64,000 bases of DNA, taken from contig NZ_JAIQUM010000016.1 of the NCBI RefSeq assembly GCF_020075705.1, positions 1 through 64,000 of the forward strand, written 5' to 3'. How positions within the stretch are numbered: position 1 is the stretch's first letter; the number at the start of each line of letters is the position of its first letter. This document shows, piece by piece, positions 17,938 through 27,083 of this stretch. This DNA is from Metabacillus rhizolycopersici. Its GTDB lineage: Bacteria > Bacillota > Bacilli > Bacillales > Bacillaceae. The notes below the pieces were generated by a model. That model saw only the letters and a list, made by a program, of their open reading frames with translations, was not told where the DNA came from and did not search any database. The translations under genes and the position numbers were made by a program.

Positions 17938-18729
17938 TTGTCATTTGAATGGTATTTAGAATATGAAATTCAAAATAATCGTCCAGGGCTCCTTGGAGAT
18001 ATTTCATCTTTATTAGGAATGTTATCAATCAATATAATTACAATAAATGGTGTCGATGATTCCAGACGTGGACTTTTGATGAAATGTGGAAGCAATGATC
18101 AAATACGTAGACTTGAATCAATCTTAAATACGATGGACAACATAACAGTTACAAAGCTTAGGGTACCAAAGCTACGCGATCGATTAGCTGTTCGACATGG
18201 ACGATACATACAGCGAGATGCTGACGATAAAAAAACCTTTAGATTTGTACGTGATGAACTCGGACTTTTAGTTGATTTTATGGCTGAATTATACAAACAG
18301 GATGGTCATAAATTAATTGGAATTCGTGGCATGCCAAGGGTAGGGAAAACAGAATCGATTGTAGCTTCAAGTGTTTGTGCGAATAAAAAGTGGTTATTTG
18401 TTTCTTCTACTTTGTTAAAGCAAACAATCCGTAGTCAGTTAATTGCTGATGAATATAATGATGATAATGTCTTCATTATCGATGGGATTGTTTCTACGAG
18501 AAGAGGTACTGAACAACATCTTCAACTTGTAAGAGAAATAATGAGACTATCTGCAACAAAAGTAGTAGAACATCCCGATATTTTTGTGCAAAATACTGAA
18601 TATACGATTGATGATTTTGATTATATAATAGAAATTCGCAATGAGCCTGGTGAGGAAATTACCTATAAAGATGCTGAGGAACCGCAAATGATGTTTGATT
18701 CTTCTAGTCTTTCAGGCTTTGACTTTTAA
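17938..18729 (+). CDS. ymfK: DUF3388 protein YmfK
   Basis: A 263-residue conserved Bacilli protein. Residues 1-70 look like an ACT-type fold (WYLEYEIQNNRPGLLGDIS). A P-loop-like GMPRVGKTES lies near residue 135, suggesting nucleotide binding. Function unknown; always next to rodZ. The start is TTG 17938 with GAAAGGGTGA at normal spacing and the expected N-terminus MSFEW. Confidence 0.85.
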   Translation: MSFEWYLEYEIQNNRPGLLGDISSLLGMLSINIITINGVDDSRRGLLMKCGSNDQIRRLESILNTMDNITVTKLRVPKLRDRLAVRHGRYIQRDADDKKTFRFVRDELGLLVDFMAELYKQDGHKLIGIRGMPRVGKTESIVASSVCANKKWLFVSSTLLKQTIRSQLIADEYNDDNVFIIDGIVSTRRGTEQHLQLVREIMRLSATKVVEHPDIFVQNTEYTIDDFDYIIEIRNEPGEEITYKDAEEPQMMFDSSSLSGFDF

Positions 18730-18745
18730 CTATGGGGTGTTACGG

Positions 18746-19624
18746 TTGAGTGAACTAGGAAATCGACTTAAGCAAGAAAGAGAAGAAAAAAACATTAGCT
18801 TAGACGACCTTCAAGCAATAACGAAAATTCAAAAAAGGTACTTAATTGGTATTGAAGAAGGTAACTATTCAATGATTCCAGGGAATTTTTATGTTCGAGC
18901 ATTTATCAAGCAGTACGCTGAGGCAGTGAATTTAAATCCAGAAATCATCTTTGAAGAATATAAAAATGAAGTTCCAAGTACATATAATGATGATTTACCT
19001 GAACAACTTTCACGAGTAAAAACACATAAAGAGCTGCCTAAAACTGCTTCTAAGCTTCTTGAGTTACTGCCTAAACTATTAACTGTTGCTGTGATTATTG
19101 TGATTGCAATTGTCTTTTGGATATGGAAACAAAACGCACATGTAGCAGATCCAAATAATAATGATCCGGTTACTGACGAAGTGAATGATGTTGAATATGA
19201 AACAGCTGAAAAGCCTAAACCTGAAGAAAACAAGAATGAAGAGCCTGTTGTTGAGAAGCAACAAGATTCTCAAGTAGAAGCAGAGCCTGAAACAAAACCT
19301 GAAGAACAGGTTCAAAAGTTAACCGTTAAAGAGGTTAACGGAGGCGCAACAACCTACGAGCTAACTGGTACGGATAAATTTGAACTAGAGGTCATTGCAA
19401 AAGGGCGAACTTGGGTAGGTATTAAAAATGGAAAAAATAAGAGCTTTTTTGGTGCTGAGATCCCTCAAGGGGAATCAAAAGTAAATGATTTTACAGCGGA
19501 ATCAGAAATCAAAGTAAGAGTTGGAAACGTTCCTGGCACTGATTTGAAAATCAATGGTGAGTTATTAAAATATGAGGATACTAAGAAAACACCTCAAAAC
19601 ATTACCATTATTTATAACAAATAA
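18746..19624 (+). CDS. rodZ: Cell-shape protein RodZ
   Basis: Membrane-anchored morphogen (YmfM) of 292 residues that links MreB filaments to the elongation machinery. It has an N-terminal helix-turn-helix (about 1-75; LGNRLKQEREEKNISLDDLQ, FYVRAFIKQYAEA), one membrane helix (about 112-129, LLTVAVIIVIAIVFWIW) and a Glu/Lys/Pro-rich linker. A C-terminal beta domain (GRTWVGIKNGKNKSFFG) is probably outside the cell. TTG 18746 gives the expected start MSELG after GGGGTGTTACGG; a longer in-frame ATG at 18695 lies inside ymfK and is rejected. Confidence 0.9.
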   Translation: MSELGNRLKQEREEKNISLDDLQAITKIQKRYLIGIEEGNYSMIPGNFYVRAFIKQYAEAVNLNPEIIFEEYKNEVPSTYNDDLPEQLSRVKTHKELPKTASKLLELLPKLLTVAVIIVIAIVFWIWKQNAHVADPNNNDPVTDEVNDVEYETAEKPKPEENKNEEPVVEKQQDSQVEAEPETKPEEQVQKLTVKEVNGGATTYELTGTDKFELEVIAKGRTWVGIKNGKNKSFFGAEIPQGESKVNDFTAESEIKVRVGNVPGTDLKINGELLKYEDTKKTPQNITIIYNK

Positions 19625-19626
19625 TA

Positions 19627-19732
19627 GGGACTGACTCATGTTGTAGAGTCAGGCATCTATTCAAACATGTATAGTAATTTTGAAGCTATACATGTTTGGT
19701 TAGGTGTCTGACCATTAACTTGAGTCGTCCCC
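19627..19732. repeat. 106-base palindromic element after rodZ
   Basis: Three stacked helices: GGGACTGACTCA/TGAGTCGTCCCC, GTCAGGCATCTA/TAGGTGTCTGAC and AAACATGTATAG/CTATACATGTTT. There is no T-run on the right, so it is not a simple terminator. The ends match the element between nupN and nupO. Confidence 0.75.
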
Positions 19733-19923
19733 ATTTGTGTTATATAGTAAGATTTATCTGATTTTTATCCGGCAGATATCCCTAAACATTTCTTCTTTGT
19801 TTCATTTGAATCTCAGGGGAAAGGGACTCTCCGTGAAGAATCACAGTTATTTAAAATTTTACGCCTGTAACAAACGTTTTCAAAACGACTAATTCATCAA
19901 TACGAAATACGGAGGATAAACAC

Positions 19924-20502
19924 ATGAATTTGCCAAATAAAATTACAATCTCAAGAATTTTTCTCATTCCTGTTTTTATGATTATCATGCTCGTTCCATT
20001 TAACTGGGGAGAATTAACCTTTGGGTCTGAATCGATTTTAGTTACCCATTTTGTTGGTGCTCTTATCTTTATCATTGCATCCACAACAGATTGGATTGAC
20101 GGTTATTATGCACGAAAGCTTAATCAGGTGACAAACCTTGGGAAATTTTTAGATCCGTTAGCGGACAAGCTACTTGTTTCTGCTGCATTAATCATATTAG
20201 TAGAGCTTAAACTTGCACCTTCTTGGATGGTCATCCTTATTATAAGTCGTGAGTTCGCAGTCACAGGATTAAGACTTGTTTTAGCAGGGACAGGCGAAGT
20301 TGTGGCAGCGAACATGTTAGGTAAAATTAAAACATGGACACAAATCATTGCAATCTCAGCATTACTACTACATAATCTGCCATTTGAATTTATTAACCTG
20401 CCATTTGCGACCATTGCCTTGTGGGTTGCAACATTTTTCACGGTGATATCTGGATGGGATTATTTCAGTAAAAATAAACAAGCATTTATCAACTCGAAAT
20501 AA
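19924..20502 (+). CDS. pgsA: CDP-diacylglycerol--glycerol-3-phosphate phosphatidyltransferase
   Basis: Membrane enzyme of 192 residues that makes phosphatidylglycerophosphate from CDP-diacylglycerol and glycerol-3-phosphate, the committed step to phosphatidylglycerol. The CDP-alcohol transferase motif is complete: D56-x2-D59-G60-x2-A63-R64-x8-G73-x3-D77-x3-D81. About five membrane helices. GGAGG (19911-19915) precedes ATG. It lies 27 bases before cinA, probably in one unit. Confidence 0.95.
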   Translation: MNLPNKITISRIFLIPVFMIIMLVPFNWGELTFGSESILVTHFVGALIFIIASTTDWIDGYYARKLNQVTNLGKFLDPLADKLLVSAALIILVELKLAPSWMVILIISREFAVTGLRLVLAGTGEVVAANMLGKIKTWTQIIAISALLLHNLPFEFINLPFATIALWVATFFTVISGWDYFSKNKQAFINSK

Positions 20503-20529
20503 TTTTTAAGCTCTCAGGAGGGGAACCAA

Positions 20530-21780
20530 ATGAATGTCCGTACAGAGATAATAGCGGTTGGCTCTGAATTGCTGCTTGGTCAAATAGTAAATAGCAATGC
20601 TCAATTTTTATCTTCGCAGTTAGCTGATCTTGGAATGAATGTTTATTATCATACAGTCGTCGGAGACAATTCCGCGCGACTTGAACAAGCGATAAAGATT
20701 GCCCAAGACCGTTCAAATGTGATTATTTTCACAGGAGGGCTCGGGCCTACGAAGGACGATTTAACGAAAGAAACCATTTCAAGAACAATTGGTAAAGAGC
20801 TTGTTTTTGATCAGGAAGCATTAGAATACATCGAACAATACTTTGTTCAAACGAAAAGAATCATGTCTGAAAATAATAAAAAGCAAGCACTTGTATTAGA
20901 TGGTGCAAACATCCTGAAAAATGATTATGGAATGGCTCCTGGGATGGCTTTGGAAGTTGATGGAACCATCTATATGCTATTACCTGGCCCACCTAAGGAA
21001 ATGAAGCCCATGTTTCAAAACTATGGTCGTACATATTTCCAAAATCAACTTGGTTTCCAAGAAAAGATTACTTCTCGCGTGTTAAGGTATTTTGGGATTG
21101 GGGAATCCCAGCTTGAAACAGATATACAAGACATTATTGATGAACAGGTAAACCCAACTGTTGCACCTTTAGCAGGTGACGGAGAAGTAACATTACGATT
21201 AACCGCAAAGCATGTAGATGAAAACATTGCCAATCAACTACTAAATGATCTTGAACAGAAAATTAACGCACGTGTAGGTGAGTTTTTTTACGGCTATGAG
21301 CAAACGACTCTCGCAAAAGAACTAACAAAGCTATTAGTCGAAAAGGGAAAAACAATTTCTGCTGCAGAAAGTTTAACAGGCGGTATGTTTTCAGAACAAA
21401 TCACTGCCTTAGATGGTGCATCACAATTTTTAAAAGGAAGCATTGTTTGTTATACAAATGAGATGAAGGCTCAAGTACTAAATGTCTCAATTGATACACT
21501 CGCTAAATTCGGGGCTGTTAGTGAACAATGTGCAAAGGAAATGGCCGAACAAATACGGAAATTAGCGAAAAGTGATATCGGTATTAGCTTTACAGGTGTA
21601 GCTGGTCCAAAGCCGCATGAGGGACAGCCAGTAGGTACAGTCTTTATCGGTATCGCAACTCAAGGCCATGAAACTCAAGTTTACAAGTTTCATTTTGCAG
21701 GTACACGAAATGGAATTCGGGTTCGAACGGTAAAGTATGGATGCCATTATTTGGTTAAACTATTAACGGAAATAGAATGA
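20530..21780 (+). CDS. cinA: Competence/damage-inducible protein CinA
   Basis: A 416-residue two-domain protein. It has an N-terminal MoaB/Mog-like (MoCF-binding) domain (1 to about 170; [31 protein letters not shown]) and a C-terminal CinA deamidase-like domain (about 260-416; [20 protein letters not shown]). Bacterial CinA proteins act on NMN (deamidation) and ADP-ribose; which activity applies here is not shown. AGGAGGGG precedes ATG. Upstream of recA as in other Bacilli, but a terminator separates them. Confidence 0.93.
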   Translation: MNVRTEIIAVGSELLLGQIVNSNAQFLSSQLADLGMNVYYHTVVGDNSARLEQAIKIAQDRSNVIIFTGGLGPTKDDLTKETISRTIGKELVFDQEALEYIEQYFVQTKRIMSENNKKQALVLDGANILKNDYGMAPGMALEVDGTIYMLLPGPPKEMKPMFQNYGRTYFQNQLGFQEKITSRVLRYFGIGESQLETDIQDIIDEQVNPTVAPLAGDGEVTLRLTAKHVDENIANQLLNDLEQKINARVGEFFYGYEQTTLAKELTKLLVEKGKTISAAESLTGGMFSEQITALDGASQFLKGSIVCYTNEMKAQVLNVSIDTLAKFGAVSEQCAKEMAEQIRKLAKSDIGISFTGVAGPKPHEGQPVGTVFIGIATQGHETQVYKFHFAGTRNGIRVRTVKYGCHYLVKLLTEIE

Positions 21781-21832
21781 TATAATGGTCTCTAGTGATA
21801 ATCTAAAATGATTATATAATTGAGAGACATAG

Positions 21833-21864
21833 ATAGGATCTGATTTTCAGATTCTATTTTTTTC
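21833..21864 (+). terminator. cinA terminator
   Basis: ATAGGATCTGA (21833-21843) pairs with TCAGATTCTAT (21847-21857), then a T-run of seven. Confidence 0.88.
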
Positions 21865-22015
21865 GCTAATTACGGGAGAGAACATCTCTCTGCTGATGGA
21901 AACTTTCAGTTACTAAGTGTAAAAATGTAATTATTTCGCAGATTATTGTATTCATTATTGAATATCCTTCTAATTAAAAAATAAATTTTTCGTTAGATTT
22001 TCAAACGAAAACAAT

Positions 22016-22029
22016 CGAATAAATGTTCG
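22016..22029. promoter_or_regulatory. LexA (SOS) box of recA
   Basis: CGAATAAATGTTCG matches the Bacillus SOS operator CGAACNNNNGTTCG at nine of ten fixed positions (T instead of C at position 5). It lies just upstream of the recA -35. The lexA gene is at the right end of this window. Confidence 0.85.
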
Positions 22030-22037
22030 ATTTTTAC

Positions 22038-22066
22038 TTGGCAAACGATAAAAAAAGCTGTATATT
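22038..22066 (+). promoter_or_regulatory. recA sigma-A promoter
   Basis: TTGGCA (22038-22043), 17-base spacer, TATATT (22061-22066). Transcription would start near 22073, leaving a leader of about 25 nt with AAAGGAGG. Confidence 0.85.
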
Positions 22067-22097
22067 TAGTATAGATTCAATAAAAGGAGGAAATTTT

Positions 22098-23138
22098 GTG
22101 AGCGATCGTCAAGCTGCCTTAGATATGGCGTTAAAACAAATAGAGAAGCAATTCGGTAAAGGTTCCATAATGAAATTGGGGGAACAAACAGATAGAAAGA
22201 TTTTAACATCTCCAAGTGGTTCCCTTGCTCTTGATGCTGCGTTAGGAGTAGGTGGATATCCACGTGGTAGAATTATAGAAATATACGGTCCTGAAAGCTC
22301 AGGTAAAACAACTGTTGCCCTTCATGCAATTGCGGAAGTACAGCAACAAGGAGGTCAAGCTGCTTTTATCGATGCGGAGCACGCACTTGATCCTGTGTAT
22401 GCACAAAAGCTAGGCGTAAATATCGATGAATTATTATTATCACAACCTGACACGGGTGAGCAGGCACTTGAAATTGCTGAGGCTCTTGTTCGAAGTGGAG
22501 CTATTGATATCCTTGTTATTGACTCAGTAGCTGCTTTAGTACCGAAGGCGGAAATTGAAGGGGAGATGGGTGATTCTCACGTTGGGCTTCAAGCTCGTTT
22601 AATGTCACAAGCATTACGTAAGCTGTCAGGTGCGATTAATAAATCAAAAACAATTGCCATTTTCATCAACCAAATTCGTGAGAAGATTGGTATTATGTTC
22701 GGTAATCCTGAAACAACACCAGGTGGACGTGCGTTAAAATTCTATTCGTCTGTTCGTTTAGAGGTTCGTCGTGCAGAAACTCTAAAGCAAGGAAATGACA
22801 TGGTCGGTAACAAGACAAAAATTAAAGTTGTCAAAAATAAAGTTGCACCACCGTTCAAAGTAGCTGAAGTAGACATTATGTACGGTGAAGGGATCTCTAA
22901 AGAGGGTGAGATTATCGATTTAGGCTCAGACATTGATATTGTGCAAAAAAGTGGATCATGGTATTCGTATAATGAAGAGCGTTTAGGCCAAGGTCGAGAA
23001 AATGCGAAACAATACCTAAAAGAAAATCCAGAAATTCGTTTAGAGATTCAAGAGAAAATCCGTAAGCACTATGGCTTGGATGAAGAAGTCATTGCTCCAG
23101 ATGAAGATCAAGAAGAACTAAATTTATTAAAGGATTAA
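22098..23138 (+). CDS. recA: Recombinase RecA
   Basis: DNA strand-exchange ATPase of 346 residues that coats single-strand DNA for homologous recombination, and triggers LexA self-cleavage. Walker A GPESSGKT is at 64-71; the L2-loop region ([21 protein letters not shown]) and the acidic C-terminal tail are intact. The start is GTG 22098 after AAAGGAGG (22083-22090), giving the family N-terminus [20 protein letters not shown]. An in-frame ATG at 22023 overlaps the operator and promoter and is rejected. Confidence 0.97.
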   Translation: MSDRQAALDMALKQIEKQFGKGSIMKLGEQTDRKILTSPSGSLALDAALGVGGYPRGRIIEIYGPESSGKTTVALHAIAEVQQQGGQAAFIDAEHALDPVYAQKLGVNIDELLLSQPDTGEQALEIAEALVRSGAIDILVIDSVAALVPKAEIEGEMGDSHVGLQARLMSQALRKLSGAINKSKTIAIFINQIREKIGIMFGNPETTPGGRALKFYSSVRLEVRRAETLKQGNDMVGNKTKIKVVKNKVAPPFKVAEVDIMYGEGISKEGEIIDLGSDIDIVQKSGSWYSYNEERLGQGRENAKQYLKENPEIRLEIQEKIRKHYGLDEEVIAPDEDQEELNLLKD

Positions 23139-23168
23139 AAAGAGAGGGCAATTGCCCTCTCTTTTAAT
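23137..23168 (+). terminator. recA terminator
   Basis: AAAAGAGAGGGCAA/TTGCCCTCTCTTTT, a perfect palindrome centred at 23151/23152, overlapping the stop codon. Confidence 0.92.
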
Positions 23169-23861
23169 CTTCATAAATACATAGCTAGTTTTCCCATTCT
23201 AAACCCCCTCCCTCAAGGTTTGGGAGAAACTAAGGGAGGTAAGTGAAGCAAACTATCCGTAAGATTAAGGTTATTTCCGCTATCAGTCTGTGAAAATAAA
23301 GAAAACTCGCTGAAGGAAATCACAATTTAGAACAGGTTAAAGAACAGTAAATCCCACAGGTATGGCAATTTCGCATTATATATGAAAATAGTTTTCTTAT
23401 CATTTCTAATGTAAGAGCTAGAAGATCATCACGAAAAATAGTTAGAATGGGTATAAATAGATCGTATATTTGGATATAATAATTATTATTTTCATTATCG
23501 ATTTAAATAATGTGACATATTTCTACAAAAACTGCATTATTTTTATCAGAATGTAAAGGGTATTGTATCTTTTTATTTGGTAAAGTGCCTATAATCGTGA
23601 TAACGACAGGCTTGACAAGAAAATTTCACACATTTACAATTAGGATGTATATTTTACAATTTTGTAAAATGATGATTGAAGCATTTTGAAAGCAATAATG
23701 TTGGTACTTGAAACTGTCTTCCTAAATAAATCCTTTTAAGACTATAAGTTCAACATGAAAACTAAGCTTTGTGCTGTATGTTGACAACTTATACTTGAAC
23801 AATGTACATGCCGACACTTTAATCTAGAAAAAACAAGTTCATAGCAAGAGGAGGTGTATTG
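23169..23861 (+). other. Long gene-free spacer between recA and rny
   Basis: About 690 bases with no credible gene. In B. subtilis pbpX lies here. The left part has a C-rich/G-rich stretch (CCCCCTCCCTCAAGG, 23203-23217), the middle is very AT-rich, and the right third holds the rny promoter. A second TTGACA at 23781-23786 has no good -10 at 16-17 bases. Confidence 0.7.
23612..23640 (+). promoter_or_regulatory. Strong sigma-A promoter upstream of rny
   Basis: TTGACA (23612-23617), 17-base spacer, TACAAT (23635-23640). If used for rny the 5' leader would be about 215 nt. Confidence 0.75.
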
Positions 23862-25424
23862 ATGGACACCGTATCAATTATTATCTCCATTTTGCTTGGC
23901 CTAATCGTCGGTGCAGTTGTTGGCTATTTTGTTCGTAAATCCATTGCCGAAGCGAAAATTGCTGGCGCTAATCATGCAGCGGAACAGATCCTTGAAGAAG
24001 CAAAGCGCGATGCTGAAGCATCGAAAAAAGAAGCGCTTCTTGAAGCAAAGGATGAAATTCACCAGTTGCGAACAGAAGCAGAGCAGGAAGTTCGTGAGAG
24101 ACGAAATGAACTTCTGAAACAAGAAAATCGCTTATTACAAAAGGAAGAGAATCTTGATCGTAAGGATGATTCTTTAGAAAAACGTGAAGTTATGCTAGAG
24201 AAAAAGGAAGATTCTCTGAATGAAAGACAACAGCATATTGAAGAGATGGAAAGCAAAGTGGACGAGATGGTGCGTAAACAGCAAACAGAGCTTGAACGCA
24301 TATCTAGCCTGACACGAGATGAAGCAAAGTCAATCATACTTGAGAAGGTTGAAAAAGAGCTCACACATGATACCGCGATTATGATAAAAGAAAGCGAAAA
24401 TCGTGCGAAGGAAGAAGCCGACAAGAAGGCTAAAGAAATTCTGTCACTTGCTATTCAACGCTGTGCAGCAGATCATGTAGCTGAAACTACAGTTTCTGTT
24501 GTTAACCTTCCGAATGATGAAATGAAGGGGCGCATTATTGGACGTGAGGGACGAAATATTCGTACTTTGGAAACATTAACGGGTATTGATCTAATCATTG
24601 ATGATACACCTGAAGCAGTTATTTTATCAGGTTTTGATCCAATTCGTAGAGAAACTGCAAGAATTGCGCTTGACAAGCTTGTTCAGGACGGTCGGATTCA
24701 TCCGGCACGTATTGAAGAGATGGTTGAGAAGTCACGCCGAGAAGTCGATGAGTATATCCGAGAAACAGGAGAACAGACGACGTTTGAGGTTGGTATTCAT
24801 GGTCTACACCCTGACTTAATTAAAATTTTAGGTCGTCTGAAATTCAGAACTAGTTACGGTCAAAATGTATTGAAGCATTCTACAGAGGTTGCTTACTTAG
24901 CAGGACTAATGGCAGCTGAGCTTGGAGAAGACGTGTTATTAGCTAAACGAGCAGGGTTATTGCATGATATTGGTAAAGCAATTGATCATGAAGTTGAAGG
25001 AAGTCACGTTGAAATTGGTGTTGAGCTCGGAACGAAGTATAAAGAGCACCCAGTTGTTATCAACAGTATTGCTTCACATCATGGAGACACTGAACCAACG
25101 TCAGTCATTGCTGTTATTGTTGCAGCAGCAGATGCATTATCAGCTGCAAGACCTGGTGCACGTAGTGAAACACTTGAAAATTACATTCGCCGCCTAGAGA
25201 AGCTCGAGGAGATCTCAGAATCTTATGAAGGTGTTGAGAAGTCGTTTGCCATTCAAGCAGGTCGTGAAGTACGAATCATGGTTAAACCTGATAGTATAGA
25301 CGATTTACAAGCACATCGCTTGGCAAGAGACATCCGAAAGAGAATTGAAGAGGAACTCGATTATCCTGGTCATATTAAAGTAACTGTTATTCGTGAAACA
25401 AGAGCAGTTGAATATGCAAAATAA
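23862..25424 (+). CDS. rny: Ribonuclease Y
   Basis: Membrane-anchored endoribonuclease of 520 residues that starts mRNA decay in Bacilli. It has an N-terminal membrane helix (about 4-25), a long Glu/Lys/Arg-rich coiled coil (about 30-200) and a KH RNA-binding domain with [12 protein letters not shown] at 223-234. The HD phosphohydrolase domain has catalytic H368-D369 ([10 protein letters not shown]). ATG 23862 ([10 protein letters not shown]) is 5 bases after GGAGGTG; an adjacent TTG 23859 is possible but too close. Monocistronic with its own promoter and terminator. Confidence 0.96.
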   Translation: MDTVSIIISILLGLIVGAVVGYFVRKSIAEAKIAGANHAAEQILEEAKRDAEASKKEALLEAKDEIHQLRTEAEQEVRERRNELLKQENRLLQKEENLDRKDDSLEKREVMLEKKEDSLNERQQHIEEMESKVDEMVRKQQTELERISSLTRDEAKSIILEKVEKELTHDTAIMIKESENRAKEEADKKAKEILSLAIQRCAADHVAETTVSVVNLPNDEMKGRIIGREGRNIRTLETLTGIDLIIDDTPEAVILSGFDPIRRETARIALDKLVQDGRIHPARIEEMVEKSRREVDEYIRETGEQTTFEVGIHGLHPDLIKILGRLKFRTSYGQNVLKHSTEVAYLAGLMAAELGEDVLLAKRAGLLHDIGKAIDHEVEGSHVEIGVELGTKYKEHPVVINSIASHHGDTEPTSVIAVIVAAADALSAARPGARSETLENYIRRLEKLEEISESYEGVEKSFAIQAGREVRIMVKPDSIDDLQAHRLARDIRKRIEEELDYPGHIKVTVIRETRAVEYAK

Positions 25425-25455
25425 AGTGGTGCAGAAATGCGCCACTTTATTTTTT
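25423..25455 (+). terminator. rny terminator
   Basis: AAAGTGGTGC (25423-25432) and GCGCCACTTT (25439-25448) with one G-U pair, then ATTTTTTG. Confidence 0.88.
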
Positions 25456-25558
25456 GTGAGATTTATGCAAAACTATATAGAAGAAATATAAAACCTATTG
25501 TGAAATGGTTTTATAAAGGTCAAGTTAAAAGATTATGTAAAATAGAGGGGCTTCAATT

Positions 25559-26353
25559 ATGAAAATTTTGTTCGTCGGAGATGTATTTGGTTCATCAGGT
25601 CGAGATATGGTGAAAGAGTATTTACCAAAGTTAAAAACAAAATATAATCCACATGTTGTCATTATAAATGGAGAAAATGCGGCACATGGTAAAGGAATTA
25701 CTGAGAAAATTTATCAACAATTTATTGAAAGTGGCGCACATGTCATAACGATGGGGAATCATACGTGGGATAACCGTGAAATTTTTGATTTTGTTGATCG
25801 TGCTCACAAAATGATCCGTCCAGCTAATTTCCCTGAAGGTAATCCAGGTAAGGGGATGACTTTTGTTCAAGTCGGGGGAAAAGAGGTAGCGGTTATTAAT
25901 TTACAAGGTCGAGTTTTTCTTCCACCATCAGATTGTCCTTTTAAGAAAGCTGATGAACTAGTAGCAGAGGCGAAAAAACGGACACCGATTATTTTTGTTG
26001 ATTTTCACGCAGAGGCAACGAGTGAAAAGCAAGCAATGGGATGGTACTTAGACGGGAAAGTATCCGCAGTTGTTGGGACACATACACATGTCCAAACGGC
26101 AGACGAACACATTTTACATGAAGGAACTGCCTATATTACTGATGTCGGTATGACAGGACCTTACGATGGCATATTAGGTGTAAATCGAGAAATGATTTTG
26201 AAACGATTTTTGACAAATTTACCTGTTCGATTTGATGTCGCAGAAGGACGCACACAATTAAGTGCTGTTGTTGTAGAAATTGATGATAAATCAGGAAAAT
26301 CAAAGAAAATTGAGAGAGTTTTAATTAACGATGATCATATGTTTTTTGAATAA
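25559..26353 (+). CDS. ymdB: Metallophosphoesterase YmdB
   Basis: Dinuclear-metal phosphodiesterase of 264 residues. In B. subtilis YmdB cleaves cyclic nucleotides in vitro and affects biofilm and motility decisions. Metal-site motifs are GDVFGSSGRDM (Asp), NGENAAHGKG (Asn), MGNHTWDN (Asn-His), DFHAEATSEK and GTHTHVQTAD (His residues). GAGGGG precedes ATG. In B. subtilis rny and ymdB are neighbours as here, but a terminator lies between them in this window. Confidence 0.94.
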   Translation: MKILFVGDVFGSSGRDMVKEYLPKLKTKYNPHVVIINGENAAHGKGITEKIYQQFIESGAHVITMGNHTWDNREIFDFVDRAHKMIRPANFPEGNPGKGMTFVQVGGKEVAVINLQGRVFLPPSDCPFKKADELVAEAKKRTPIIFVDFHAEATSEKQAMGWYLDGKVSAVVGTHTHVQTADEHILHEGTAYITDVGMTGPYDGILGVNREMILKRFLTNLPVRFDVAEGRTQLSAVVVEIDDKSGKSKKIERVLINDDHMFFE

Positions 26354-26442
26354 AAACATATTGTAATAATATTTTGTTATTTCGATTAAATGACAAAATA
26401 GTCTGAATAAGTATAGAATTTTTAGAAAAGATGTGCGAACAA

Positions 26443-26470
26443 GCAGGAATACTTTCCATTTCTAGTGAAT
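26443..26470 (+). promoter_or_regulatory. Sigma-H promoter of spoVS
   Basis: GCAGGAATA (26443-26451) fits the sigma-H -35 RNAGGAWWW. AGTGAAT (26464-26470), followed by AT, fits the -10 RNNGAATWW, with a 12-base spacer. spoVS of B. subtilis is sigma-H dependent. Confidence 0.8.
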
Positions 26471-26598
26471 ATAGTATCATTGGATGATGAGCTAATACTG
26501 TTTAAAATGGGAAAGAGGGGATCCCTTTTAAACAAAATATGCCTATGATGTTCTAATGAACACTCAAGAATTCATTGAAAAATAAGGGGGAACTAGAA

Positions 26599-26859
26599 AT
26601 GGATATATTAAAAGTTTCAGCAAAGTCTAATCCTAATTCAGTCGCTGGTGCATTAGCTGGTGTCTTAAGAGAGCGAGGAAATGCTGAGATCCAAGCAATT
26701 GGTGCTGGAGCACTTAATCAAGCTGTTAAGGCTGTAGCGATTGCTAGGGGCTTTGTAGCGCCAAGCGGCGTAGATTTAATTTGTATACCTGCGTTTACTG
26801 ATATTCAAATAGATGGCGAGGAGCGTACAGCGATTAAATTAATCGTTGAGCCACGATAA
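26599..26859 (+). CDS. spoVS: Stage V sporulation protein S
   Basis: An 86-residue Alba-like-fold protein, nearly invariant in Bacilli, needed for completion of sporulation and coat assembly; it also affects septation. The sequence MDILKVSAKSNPNSVAGALA runs without a gap to the family end IKLIVEPR. ATG 26599 is chosen (AAGGGGG at 26584-26590); an in-frame ATG at 26575 lacks a ribosome site. Transcribed alone from the sigma-H promoter. Confidence 0.97.
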   Translation: MDILKVSAKSNPNSVAGALAGVLRERGNAEIQAIGAGALNQAVKAVAIARGFVAPSGVDLICIPAFTDIQIDGEERTAIKLIVEPR

Positions 26860-26893
26860 TTGATACATTTAGAAATGAAAATCATATTTTAGT

Positions 26894-26935
26894 AAAAGGG
26901 TTTGACTCAAACGTTGAGTCAAACCCTTGTTTCGT
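26894..26935 (+). terminator. Palindrome/terminator after spoVS
   Basis: AAGGGTTTGACTCAA (26896-26910) and TTGAGTCAAACCCTT (26914-26928) form a perfect 15-bp stem with loop ACG. The tail GTTTCG is T-poor; a preceding AAAA could serve the other strand. Confidence 0.75.
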
Positions 26936-27083
26936 CATTGATGGAAAGGGGATGGAATACACCTACTGTGTTGATCCATCTAAACCAGTTTGAAAAAAGA
27001 CAAGTCTAGGTAAAGAAAATGGTGTTGAAGGAACAGAAGAGAAGATATAAGAATGTAGAGTTTTGAAGGGAGTAAATTGAAAA

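Noticed and set aside
22023..22097. Longer recA reading frame from ATG 22023
   Set aside because: It would start inside the LexA box and cross the promoter; GTG 22098 has the ribosome site and gives the known RecA N-terminus.
24059..24424. Ser/Phe-rich open frame opposite the RNase Y coiled coil
   Set aside because: Codon-bias artefact of Glu/Lys-rich coiled-coil sequence on the other strand.
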